This document shows, piece after piece, positions 1 through 7,600 of a DNA stretch of 64,000 bases. Source of the DNA: Martelella sp. HB161492 (lineage in GTDB: Bacteria > Pseudomonadota > Alphaproteobacteria > Rhizobiales > Rhizobiaceae); NCBI RefSeq assembly GCF_013184775.1, contig NZ_JAATVV010000012.1, forward strand, positions 124,001-188,000. The letters are read 5' to 3'. The notes under the pieces are model-generated. The model saw nothing but the letters and a program-made list of their open reading frames with translations. It was not told the origin of the DNA and ran no database searches. The position numbers were made by a program, and so were the translations under genes. How positions within the stretch are numbered: position 1 is the first letter of the stretch; each line of letters starts with the position of its first letter.

Positions 1-2523
1 GACGGTTTCCGCCGCGTGGCCGTTCCCGCGCGCGCCAGCCGGATTTCGCTTGAGGGAGAAGACCTGTTTGTTTTCGATGCCGATTTTGGCCAGACCGATG
101 CCAGGCTGACAGCAGGCTTTTCCGACGATGGCGCCCAGCTGGCAATCCTTGACAATGATGGCCGGATCATCGAGGAGAGCCAGGGCTTTGCCGCACTCAG
201 TCTCGACCCGTCCGATCTTGCCGCTATGCGGCTGGCACTGCAGGACAGCGACGCCCCCAGCCTGCAGCGCCTCACCGATTCTGCGGCCGGAATATGGCAC
301 GCGACCCTTGCCCGCCTCGATGACGAACGCCTGATGCTGTATGTCTCCGGCCAGCATGCCGAGCCCGTACCAGACCCCGTCCCGGCATTCGAAATCGCGC
401 CGGAACCGCAGGAAACGGCGTCCCGCTCGGTCATCGACATGATTGCAGCCATTGACCAGGGCTTTGCCACGATGACGAGCGACGCCCCACAGGCTGAGGC
501 CCCGGTCGTTGCCAGGCGCCCCTTGCGATTCGTCTGGCAGAGCAATGCCGAAGGACGCTTCACCGAAGTCTCGCGTGAACTCACCGATGCCGTTGGCGTG
601 GACGCTGCCGACATTATCGGCCTGCGGTTTGAGGATCTCGAAGATCAGCTCGGAGTGCGCGGCGCAAAGGCAATCGCCGGCTTGCTGCCACAGGCCAGCA
701 CCTGGTCCGGCAAGACGGTCGAGTGGCCCATCGCCGGAACGGACAGGCGCATTCCGATCGACCTCGCCGCCCTGCCCAGCTTTTCCCGCGACCGGATCTT
801 CAATGGTTATCGCGGTTTTGGCCTCGCGCGGATCGGCGACACCCGACAGGACCCGGATGCAACAGGACTGGCGCTGGTGACGGCGGAACAGCCGCCGCTT
901 CCGGGCCTCAATGACGCCGAGCGCCAGGCCTTTGATGAGATCGCGCTGACACTCTCCGGTTCACCGACGGCAACGCCAGAGATGAAGGAGAAGCGCTCTC
1001 CGGTCCTCAGGCGCACGGTCACGCCTGAAGCCGTCAGCGAGGCATCCCCGCCCGCGCCGGAGAAGCGCAGCGACAGACCCACGCTTGACCGTCGCGCCAT
1101 CGATGCCCTTCCCGATGCCGTGCTGATCCAGTCCGGTGAGCAGATCATCCATGCCAATCCGCACATGATGTCGCTCAGCGGCTATGACAATCTCGATGAA
1201 ATCACCGCTGCCGGCGGGCCGGATCAGCTGCTCCAGCGTGATGGCCAGAACCACCTGATCCTGATGCGTGCCGATGGTTCGGTGCTGCCGGTTTCGCTTC
1301 AGCTGCAGTCCATCCGCTTTGAAGACAGCCGTGCCCTGTCGATGACGCTCCGGACTGAGCCGAGCGATCACGAAATTCTTGCCCTATCCGGCAGTGCGCC
1401 CGCGCTGGCTGCTCCGGCCGTTTTTGACGCCAATGATGAAGATGGCGAAGCGCTGCAGGCCATTCTCGACACCACCACCGACGGCATCGTCATCATTGAT
1501 GCTGACGGACGCATCAGCTCGCTCTCGGCTTCGGCCCTCGGCCTTTTCGGCCGCGAGAGCGAGACCGTCTGCGGCAAGCGCTTTACCGTACTCTTTGCCG
1601 AAGAATCGCGCCGCGATATCGAGGATTATCTTGACCGGGTGATCGACGGGCAATCACTGGCATTGATGCATGAAGGCTGCGAGGTCATGGGGCGCGAGGC
1701 CGGTGGCGGCCTGTTGCCACTGGTGATGACGCTCGGCCGGCTGCCACGTTCGGGCGGCGCCTGCGCGGTGCTGCGCGACATTTCCGAATGGAAGCGCCAC
1801 GAGGATGAGCTGCGCGCCGCGCGCCGCAGCATGGCCCGCATCGAGCAGGAACGGGAAGGTTTCCTCACCATGCTGAAGCTCGAGCTCAAGATGCCGCTTG
1901 ATGCCATTATCGCGCTTGGCGACACACTGCGTCATGAACCCTACGGCGCGCTCGGCGACCAGCGCTACAAGGAAATCGCCCAGGCGGTTTCGGAGAAAAG
2001 CCGGCAGGCCCGCAATGTCGTCGGCGACATCCTCGGCGAGATGCCGGCGCCGCGCGTCGCGGAGGAAGAGGCCATGTCAGCTTCCGGCATCAACGATGTG
2101 ATCGCCGAAAGCGTGAGCATCGTGCAGCCCCGCGCCAATGCCCGGCGGATCATCATCCGGGCAGCGCTTTCGCCCGGACTGACCGACACGCTCGCCGATG
2201 CCGGACGGCTGAAGGAAATCGCGCTCGACCTGCTTTACGAAGCAGTGCATTTCACCCCCGCAGGCGGACAGGTCGTCGTCTCCACAGCCAGGGCACCGGA
2301 TGGCGGAACGCTGCTGCGGTTTCGCGACAATGGCATTGCCCCGGTGCGCCGCCGCCCGGCCGCAGCAACAGCAAGCGGCAAGACATCCGAACCGGAAAAT
2401 GCCCGGATCGCCCATGCGCGTCAGCTGGTGGAGAGCATCGGTGGCACCTTCACCATTCATGCCGTGCCGAATGAAGGTATGCTGGTGCAGGTATTCCTGC
2501 CAGTCAATGCCGATGCCGCATGA
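1..2523 (+). CDS. PAS-domain sensor protein, PdhS/DivL-like histidine pseudokinase (5' partial)
   Basis: The frame is open from base 1, so the start lies upstream; the first start codon inside is GTG at 16 (numbering below is from there). About three PAS-like segments are visible near residues 170-260, 365-450 and 480-590, followed by a HisKA-like helix pair at 605-680 and an ATPase-like domain to the end. The layout and the sequence after the H-box resemble the PdhS/DivJ/PleC/DivL kinases that set cell polarity and CtrA control in alphaproteobacteria. The phosphoacceptor His is replaced by Leu622 (KLELKMPLD in place of SHELRTPLN) and the N-box Asn by Glu742 (LLYEAVHFTP). The G1 box reads DNGIAP and no clear G2 glycine box follows. 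It is therefore probably a non-phosphorylating regulator; the partner is unknown. No membrane segment is seen in the visible part. Confidence 0.85.
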   Translation, partial: DGFRRVAVPARASRISLEGEDLFVFDADFGQTDARLTAGFSDDGAQLAILDNDGRIIEESQGFAALSLDPSDLAAMRLALQDSDAPSLQRLTDSAAGIWHATLARLDDERLMLYVSGQHAEPVPDPVPAFEIAPEPQETASRSVIDMIAAIDQGFATMTSDAPQAEAPVVARRPLRFVWQSNAEGRFTEVSRELTDAVGVDAADIIGLRFEDLEDQLGVRGAKAIAGLLPQASTWSGKTVEWPIAGTDRRIPIDLAALPSFSRDRIFNGYRGFGLARIGDTRQDPDATGLALVTAEQPPLPGLNDAERQAFDEIALTLSGSPTATPEMKEKRSPVLRRTVTPEAVSEASPPAPEKRSDRPTLDRRAIDALPDAVLIQSGEQIIHANPHMMSLSGYDNLDEITAAGGPDQLLQRDGQNHLILMRADGSVLPVSLQLQSIRFEDSRALSMTLRTEPSDHEILALSGSAPALAAPAVFDANDEDGEALQAILDTTTDGIVIIDADGRISSLSASALGLFGRESETVCGKRFTVLFAEESRRDIEDYLDRVIDGQSLALMHEGCEVMGREAGGGLLPLVMTLGRLPRSGGACAVLRDISEWKRHEDELRAARRSMARIEQEREGFLTMLKLELKMPLDAIIALGDTLRHEPYGALGDQRYKEIAQAVSEKSRQARNVVGDILGEMPAPRVAEEEAMSASGINDVIAESVSIVQPRANARRIIIRAALSPGLTDTLADAGRLKEIALDLLYEAVHFTPAGGQVVVSTARAPDGGTLLRFRDNGIAPVRRRPAAATASGKTSEPENARIAHARQLVESIGGTFTIHAVPNEGMLVQVFLPVNADAA

Positions 2524-2580
2524 GCCTAGCGGCCGGACACCAGGGATGCGCGACCAAAGCGCTGCTGAATATGCCCATGA

Positions 2581-2612
2581 AAAACCCGCCATGCCGAGGC
2601 ATGACGGGTTTT
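2581..2612. terminator. Bidirectional terminator between sensor gene and fba
   Basis: A hairpin with arms AAAACCCG...CGGGTTTT and an inner ATGCC/GGCAT pairing lies between two convergent genes. The A-run on one side and T-run on the other suit termination in both directions. Confidence 0.75.
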
Positions 2613-2632
2613 ACCCATGAGGGAAGCAATCC

Positions 2633-3697
2633 TCAGCCGATCTTCGGCGCCAGCGAACCGTCGGCGTAACGCTTTGCCATATCGGCAAGCGGGATCGGCT
2701 TGATCTTGCCGGCATTGCCAGCCGTGCCGAACGCCTCGAAACGCGCGATGCAGAGCTTGGTCATGGCTTCCATGGCGGGCTTGAGATATTTGCGCGGGTC
2801 GAATTCCGAGGGATTTTCGGCAAAGACCTTGCGGATTGCGCCGGTCATGGCCATGCGATTATCCGTGTCGATATTGACCTTGCGAACACCATGCTTGATG
2901 CCGCGCTGGATTTCCTCCACCGGCACGCCCCAGGTCGGCTTCATCTCGCCACCGAATTTGTTGATGATCTCCTGTAGCTCCTCAGGCACCGACGACGAAC
3001 CATGCATGACGAGATGCGTGTCGGGCAGGCGGCGGTGGATCTCCTCGATCACATCCATGGCCAGCACTTCGCCATCCGGCTTGCGGGTGAACTTGTAGGC
3101 GCCGTGGCTGGTGCCCATGGCAACAGCCAGTGCATCGACCTGCGTATCCTTGACAAACTGCACCGCCTGGGCCGGATCGGTCAGCAGCTGATCGTGATCG
3201 AGTTTGCCTTCAAAGCCGTGACCGTCTTCCTTCTCGCCCTCTCCGGTCTCAAGCGATCCGAGAACGCCGATCTCGCCTTCAACGGAAGCGCCGGCCCAGT
3301 GGGCCATATCCGAGACGCGACGTGTGATGCCGGCATTATAGGCATAATCGGCCGGCGTCTTGCCGTCAGCCTTGAGCGAGCCATCCATCATCACCGAGGT
3401 GAACCCATGCTGTAGAGCGGTGACGCAGGTCGCTTCATTATTGCCGTGATCGAGATGCATGACGACCGGGATATGCGGATAGATCTCGACGAGACCGTCA
3501 ATCAGCTTGGCCAGCACCACATCATTGGCATAGGCGCGGGCGCCGCGCGAGGCCTGGATGATCACGGGCGAAGAGGTCTTGTCCGCCGCAGCCATGATGG
3601 CCAGCCCCTGCTCCATGTCGTTGATGTTGAAGGCGGGAACGCCATAGCCATATTCCGCCGCGTGATCGAGCAATTGCCTGAGTGTGATGCGTGCCAT
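2633..3697 (-). CDS. fba: Class II fructose-bisphosphate aldolase
   Basis: This 354-residue enzyme cleaves fructose-1,6-bisphosphate to dihydroxyacetone phosphate and glyceraldehyde-3-phosphate in the cytoplasm (glycolysis, gluconeogenesis or Calvin cycle). Family marks are visible: VMHLDHG with the zinc-binding His and catalytic Asp, EGEIG, GTSHG, MHGSSS and KVNIDTDNR. The length and C-terminus fit the Calvin-cycle (CbbA-like) subtype of class II. The open frame extends 47 codons upstream, but the start at 3697 is preceded by AGGAGG and gives the family N-terminus [10 protein letters not shown]. It is divergent from a DeoR-type regulator, and the shared intergenic region carries a repeated candidate operator, so control by that regulator is likely (inference). 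The gene stands alone, with no other glycolytic gene adjacent. Confidence 0.96.
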   Translation of the reverse strand: MARITLRQLLDHAAEYGYGVPAFNINDMEQGLAIMAAADKTSSPVIIQASRGARAYANDVVLAKLIDGLVEIYPHIPVVMHLDHGNNEATCVTALQHGFTSVMMDGSLKADGKTPADYAYNAGITRRVSDMAHWAGASVEGEIGVLGSLETGEGEKEDGHGFEGKLDHDQLLTDPAQAVQFVKDTQVDALAVAMGTSHGAYKFTRKPDGEVLAMDVIEEIHRRLPDTHLVMHGSSSVPEELQEIINKFGGEMKPTWGVPVEEIQRGIKHGVRKVNIDTDNRMAMTGAIRKVFAENPSEFDPRKYLKPAMEAMTKLCIARFEAFGTAGNAGKIKPIPLADMAKRYADGSLAPKIG

Positions 3698-3827
3698 TTG
3701 AATGACCTCCTGAAATGAGTACGCCTGCCCGGTTCCGGATCGGCAAGCCGATTGCCATTCTTGCCCGGAGCGGACCCGCATTCTTGTAGAATAATAGTGT
3801 CTTGGATAAAAATCACAATATGGTTTT

Positions 3828-3878
3828 ATAAATATCACATTCCATGTTATTTTAACCGTTTATTGATGTGATATTTAT
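3828..3878. promoter_or_regulatory. Candidate operator: perfect 13-bp inverted repeat between fba and the DeoR regulator
   Basis: ATAAATATCACAT (3828-3840) is perfectly inverted as ATGTGATATTTAT (3866-3878), arm starts 38 bp apart. An imperfect third half-site (ATAAAAATCACAAT) lies near 3805-3818. Multiple spaced half-sites suit oligomeric DeoR-family repressors. The site lies in an AT-rich stretch that must contain both divergent promoters. Confidence 0.65.
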
Positions 3879-3925
3879 CAGCTAATGTCGTGTTACATCA
3901 AATCTGGTCACACAGGAGCCCGTTT

Positions 3926-4690
3926 TTGAGAGCCGAGCAGCGCCGCCAAACAATGATGGAATTGCTGATGGAACAGGGAACGGCAACCATTGAGGCGCTT
4001 GCCCAGCGCTTTTCTGTGTCGAAAATGACGGTTCACCGTGATCTGGACGAATTGGAGGCTGCGGGGCAGCTGCGCAAGATACGCGGCGGCGCATCGGTAC
4101 AATCTTCGGCGATGTTCCAGGCCGATTTTCGCTATCGCCGCAAAATGGCTGCCGCCGAAAAGGCGCGACTGGCAGAAGCGGCGGCAAGGCTGATTGAGCC
4201 CGGCATGACGCTGATCATTGATGACAGTTCGACGGCTGCCAATCTGTCCCACCACATGGCAGAGCGCCTGCCCCTGACCGTGATCTCCAACAATCTCACC
4301 GTCATCACCGACCTCGCCGGCATGGCCGGCATCGAGCTGCTGGCACTTGGCGGCCAATATTCGGGCAAGTTCAACGGATTTTTCGGCCTCTTGACCGAAG
4401 ACGCGCTGCGCGGGCTCAGGGCCGACCTCAGCTTTATCTCCGTCTCGGCCGTCTATCGCGGCGAGGCCTTTCACCAGGACCCCGAAGTGGTGCAGACAAA
4501 GCGGCTGATGGTCACATCCGCCGAGCGCTGCGTCCTGATGGCCGATCATACCAAATTCGGCCGGCCGGGCCTGCATTTCCTGACCGGCCTCAACACCTTC
4601 CACGCCGTCTTCACCGGTGATGAACTTGATCCCGGCCTGCGCGAAGACCTTGAAGAAAAGCAGATAGCGCTTCATTGTGTGCCCGGCTGA
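3926..4690 (+). CDS. DeoR/GlpR-family transcriptional regulator
   Basis: A 254-residue DNA-binding regulator. An N-terminal DeoR helix-turn-helix (IEALAQRFSVSKMTVHRDL) is followed by the DeoR C-terminal sugar-phosphate sensor domain, with LIIDDSSTA, ISNNLTVI and GG motifs and a MADHTKFGR segment near the end. I chose TTG at 3926 because AGGAG lies 7 bp upstream and the protein then begins RAEQRRQ as usual in the family. A GTG at 3890 in the same frame has no ribosome site. It is divergent from fba and probably represses it in response to a phosphorylated sugar (inference from family and from the operator repeats). Confidence 0.9.
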   Translation: MRAEQRRQTMMELLMEQGTATIEALAQRFSVSKMTVHRDLDELEAAGQLRKIRGGASVQSSAMFQADFRYRRKMAAAEKARLAEAAARLIEPGMTLIIDDSSTAANLSHHMAERLPLTVISNNLTVITDLAGMAGIELLALGGQYSGKFNGFFGLLTEDALRGLRADLSFISVSAVYRGEAFHQDPEVVQTKRLMVTSAERCVLMADHTKFGRPGLHFLTGLNTFHAVFTGDELDPGLREDLEEKQIALHCVPG

Positions 4691-4716
4691 ACATCCTTCA
4701 TCAATCAGGATCACAC

Positions 4717-5109
4717 ATGGAAAAGCTGGAAACCATCAGTCTCTATGATGCAATCGGTGGCGAAGCCGCCGTCAGGCGTCTGACGAAACGTTTCTACGAA
4801 TTGATGGACACACTGCCGGAAGCCCAGCATTGCCGCGCCATCCATCCGGCAGACCTCGCCGGTTCGGAAGCGAAATTCTATGATTACCTGACGGGCTATC
4901 TCGGCGGCCCGCCGCTCTATACGGAAAAGCACGGCCATCCGCGCCTCAGAATGCGGCATATGCCAGCGCCGATCGGGCCGGCAGAACGCGATGAGTGGCT
5001 GCTATGCTTCCGTCAGGCGCTGGGCGAAGTGGTCGATAATCCGCGGCTCTACGATATCATCCTGCCGCCGATCGAGCGGCTCGCCCATCACATGCAAAAC
5101 AAGGTCTGA
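4717..5109 (+). CDS. Group II truncated haemoglobin
   Basis: A 130-residue haem globin of the 2-over-2 fold, which binds O2 or NO in the cytoplasm. Diagnostic residues are visible: Phe26-Tyr27 (B9/B10), the proximal His81 in RLRMRH, and Trp94 at G8 in RDEWLLCF, the Trp being typical of group II. The start at 4717 follows TCAGGA and removes 14 unsupported codons. It begins 26 bp after the DeoR gene and ends 4 bp before the next gene, so the three may be co-transcribed. Its link to sugar metabolism is not evident; a stress or oxygen role is the usual inference for the family. Confidence 0.93.
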   Translation: MEKLETISLYDAIGGEAAVRRLTKRFYELMDTLPEAQHCRAIHPADLAGSEAKFYDYLTGYLGGPPLYTEKHGHPRLRMRHMPAPIGPAERDEWLLCFRQALGEVVDNPRLYDIILPPIERLAHHMQNKV

Positions 5110-5113
5110 CCGC

Positions 5114-5485
5114 ATGCAAAGCCTCGCCCTTCCCGGCCGCATCCTGTTGTTTTTCGCCGGCCTCATTGGCGCATCGGGTGTCGCGCTTGCAGCCGCCGCC
5201 TATCATGGCAGCAATCCGATGCTGCAATCGGCGGCGCTCATCTGTCTGGCGCATGGTCCGGCTCTGATCGGGCTCGCAATGCTGTCGGCACGTCTCAAAG
5301 CGGCGCTTGCAGCAGGTATTGTGATGATTTTCGGCACAGCGCTTTTCGCCGGCGACATTGTCGCCAAGACCTATGCCGGCACCAGCCTGTTTTTTCTGGC
5401 CGCGCCCATCGGCGGCACGGCCGTCATCTTGAGTTGGGTTCTGGTTGCCGTTGCGGCCCTGATCCCGTCGCGGAGCAATGCCTGA
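5114..5485 (+). CDS. DUF423 family small membrane protein
   Basis: A 123-residue inner-membrane protein with about four hydrophobic segments. The N-terminal pattern (segment with FAGLIGASGVALAAAAYHG, then a second with LAHGPALIGLAML) matches the DUF423/YgdD family, whose function is unknown. The start at 5114 is 4 bp after the haemoglobin stop, so translation is likely coupled. No ribosome site stronger than the overlap context is seen. Confidence 0.85.
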   Translation: MQSLALPGRILLFFAGLIGASGVALAAAAYHGSNPMLQSAALICLAHGPALIGLAMLSARLKAALAAGIVMIFGTALFAGDIVAKTYAGTSLFFLAAPIGGTAVILSWVLVAVAALIPSRSNA

Positions 5486-5716
5486 CGGGCATCACAGCGC
5501 TCAGGACGATCACCTCGGCCGTCTTGCCAGCCAGATGCCGGACAGGACGCCGCCCGGCTGGCGGAAAGACCAGAATCTCTGCCGAAGCCCGAAGGGTGCA
5601 TCCGCAGTGCCCGGCAAGGCCAAGAAGGGGCGACGCAAGCGATCCGTCTTGATTGAAACCGGTCGCGCGGTGCAGGCCAATCAGGCAGGCAGAGTGCCCG
5701 TCACAGCCGGCCCGGA

Positions 5717-6112
5717 TCAATTATTGCGCTCGCTCATGGTCTGCAATGCACGCTCAAGCGAGGATTTTGATCCGTTTCGGAGCGGCACGAACGCCTTGCC
5801 GAACTTCTTGCAGCCGGATTTCACCCGGACACAGGCATCATGGCTGATGCAATCGATTGGACAGAAAACGCAATCGACCGATGGCAGCACGCGATCGATC
5901 CGCGAGACGGCTTCGCGCAGCCCCCCGTCGTGATGCAGAAGCTCAGCGCCAAAGCTCTCGGCAATCTGGCGCAGATGGGCAACCTGGCAGTCGCGTCCAC
6001 CAACATAGAGAAAGCTGCGGCCGGAAAGCCCGTCATCCGTCGCCTCCATCGGCGCAACCAGCTCCGTTGCATCTTTGCGCATGTCATCCCTGCGCTTGTT
6101 CTTCTTCGCCAT
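5717..6112 (-). CDS. DUF2325 domain protein, cysteine-rich
   Basis: A 131-residue soluble protein. After a charged N-terminus (MAKKNKRRDDMRKD) it has one DUF2325 domain: FLYVGGRDCQVAHLR, LLHHDGGLREAV, VDCVFCPIDCISHDACV and AFVPLRNGSK. The function of the family is not established; the GG-R-x-x-Q motif and conserved His and Cys residues suggest ligand or metal binding. There are six Cys, clustered in the core. The start at 6112 has GGAGG upstream; an in-frame ATG at 6127 lacks one. It is divergent from the SpoIIAA-like gene and convergent with the DUF423 gene. Confidence 0.85.
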   Translation of the reverse strand: MAKKNKRRDDMRKDATELVAPMEATDDGLSGRSFLYVGGRDCQVAHLRQIAESFGAELLHHDGGLREAVSRIDRVLPSVDCVFCPIDCISHDACVRVKSGCKKFGKAFVPLRNGSKSSLERALQTMSERNN

Positions 6113-6289
6113 CCTGCCCTCCATCATTGCGGCATTTCATGTCGATGATGTGAGGCTACAAAACTTGACTAAAAAGGTAAAGTATAAAGATGAGGAATTT
6201 TATCATGTTTGAATTTCGCCGCGAATTTGCGCCAAAATCGCGGAAATCCGGCTATACTGGACCGGGGGATTACGCTGGAGGATAGCCTG

Positions 6290-6652
6290 ATGATTTCGTT
6301 CATTCCCGACCTGCCCGATAACTGCCTTGGTATTTCGCTGGCAGGCACCCTGACATCAGACGACTATGAGGACGCTCTGATTCCCGCCATGGACGGCATG
6401 CTTGCGCGTGGCAAAGGCCGGCTTCTCTGTGTCATTGCTGAGACCTTCGAAGGTGCGGATGCAGGCGCCCTGTGGGACGACACCAAATATGGGCTCAGTC
6501 ATTTCTTTGATTTTGAGCGCGTCGCCATCGTCACCGACCACACGACCTATGGCCGGCTCGCACATCTTTTCGGCTTCATGATCCCTGCCAAGGTCAAAAT
6601 CTTTCCGATGGAACAGATTGCCAACGCCAAGGCGTGGATCATCGCCAGCTGA
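6290..6652 (+). CDS. SpoIIAA-like STAS-fold protein
   Basis: A 120-residue soluble protein matching the SpoIIAA-like family (PF11964): MISFIPDLPDN, a D-Y-x-x-x-L-I-P-A segment, LLCVIAETFEG, WDDTKYGLSHFF, ERVAIVTDH and a C-terminal AKAWI helix. Members have the STAS fold but usually lack the phospho-accepting serine context of anti-anti-sigma factors, and their role is unknown. The start at 6290 follows GGAG; an upstream ATG in frame has no ribosome site. It is monocistronic, and convergent with the extensin-like gene 6 bp away. Confidence 0.82.
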   Translation: MISFIPDLPDNCLGISLAGTLTSDDYEDALIPAMDGMLARGKGRLLCVIAETFEGADAGALWDDTKYGLSHFFDFERVAIVTDHTTYGRLAHLFGFMIPAKVKIFPMEQIANAKAWIIAS

Positions 6653-6658
6653 GGGCTG

Positions 6659-7474
6659 TCAGCGGCAATAGCGATAGCCGCCTTTTCGCGGCATCACATC
6701 CAGATGCATGTGATCCTGATGGGTCGCATCGCTGCCGGGCGAGAGCACCGTCGAAAAATAGAGACAAGCTGACGCGCTCGTCGTGCGCTGAAAGGCGCCA
6801 ATCAGGGCGCTGTCGGTTTTGCGCGGTTTCATGATGACCTCGCTGCCATCGGAGAATTCGAGCGATCGGATATCCACCGCATTGCCCTTGGCGTGCTCGG
6901 AAATCTTGGCACCGGCCACACTGTTGCGACTGCGGCAGGCATAGGTCGAAGCCTGATTGATCGTGGTCAGCTGCACTGACGGACCGAAGGCTGCACGGGC
7001 TGCCGGATCAACAAAGCCGCGGGCCCAGTCGGCCAGCGCCAGTGCCGTCTTGCAACGCATCGGCCCTTCCGGCTTGAAGGCAATGCCGCGCGCCACCTGT
7101 TTCAGGACAATCGGCCTGGCGATACCACACCCGCCGTCATCACGGATCGGTTCGGCCTCATCGAAGATGGCACCAAGCGCCGACAGAGCGGCGAGACAGG
7201 CCGCATAGGCTTGAGGATCTTCGGCTGGCGGCGCTGCGGATTTGGCGGTTTCCGAAGCCTTTTCCGGCGGATTGTCCGCCCGCGCATCCGGCACTGGCGG
7301 CGTATCTTCCGGCGTCACCGCCGCATCGTCTGCAGCGGCAGCTGGTGGCGAGACGGTCTCCGGCGCGGGCCGCCGCTGCGGAATGGGCGGATCGTCAGGA
7401 AGCGCAAAAGCCGACAGGAGGAAAATCGCGGTGATCAGCAGGCAAGCCTGACTGACGATCTGTTTTCCGGTCAT
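6659..7474 (-). CDS. Extensin-like C-terminal domain protein, exported (LAS-metallopeptidase-like)
   Basis: A 271-residue periplasmic protein. It has a signal peptide (about residues 1-25), a Pro/Ala-rich linker (about 27-95) and an Extensin-like C domain to the end, with several Cys that may pair. The motifs SEHAKGNAVD and QDHMHLD match the S-x-H-x-x-G-x-A-x-D and H-x-H zinc-binding pattern of LAS peptidases (VanY/MepA type), so a peptidoglycan carboxypeptidase or endopeptidase role is plausible. The family is common in Rhizobiales but not well studied. GGGAGG lies before the ATG at 7474. Confidence 0.85.
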   Translation of the reverse strand: MTGKQIVSQACLLITAIFLLSAFALPDDPPIPQRRPAPETVSPPAAAADDAAVTPEDTPPVPDARADNPPEKASETAKSAAPPAEDPQAYAACLAALSALGAIFDEAEPIRDDGGCGIARPIVLKQVARGIAFKPEGPMRCKTALALADWARGFVDPAARAAFGPSVQLTTINQASTYACRSRNSVAGAKISEHAKGNAVDIRSLEFSDGSEVIMKPRKTDSALIGAFQRTTSASACLYFSTVLSPGSDATHQDHMHLDVMPRKGGYRYCR

Positions 7475-7600
7475 AGAGTCCTCCCTTCAGGCGGCATGTC
7501 CGCATCGATTACGTGTGGAAGGATAAAACGTCTTAAGGGGAAGCCTTGTTCCGGCGGCGGCCAAAAGATCAATTCGGGCCGCCGCCGGAGAGCGCATCCG

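Noticed and set aside
5486-5716. Possible small gene between the DUF423 and DUF2325 genes
   Set aside because: Short frames on both strands lack ribosome sites and recognisable families. A minus-strand stretch with RFWSFRQPGG looked protein-like but has no ATG start.
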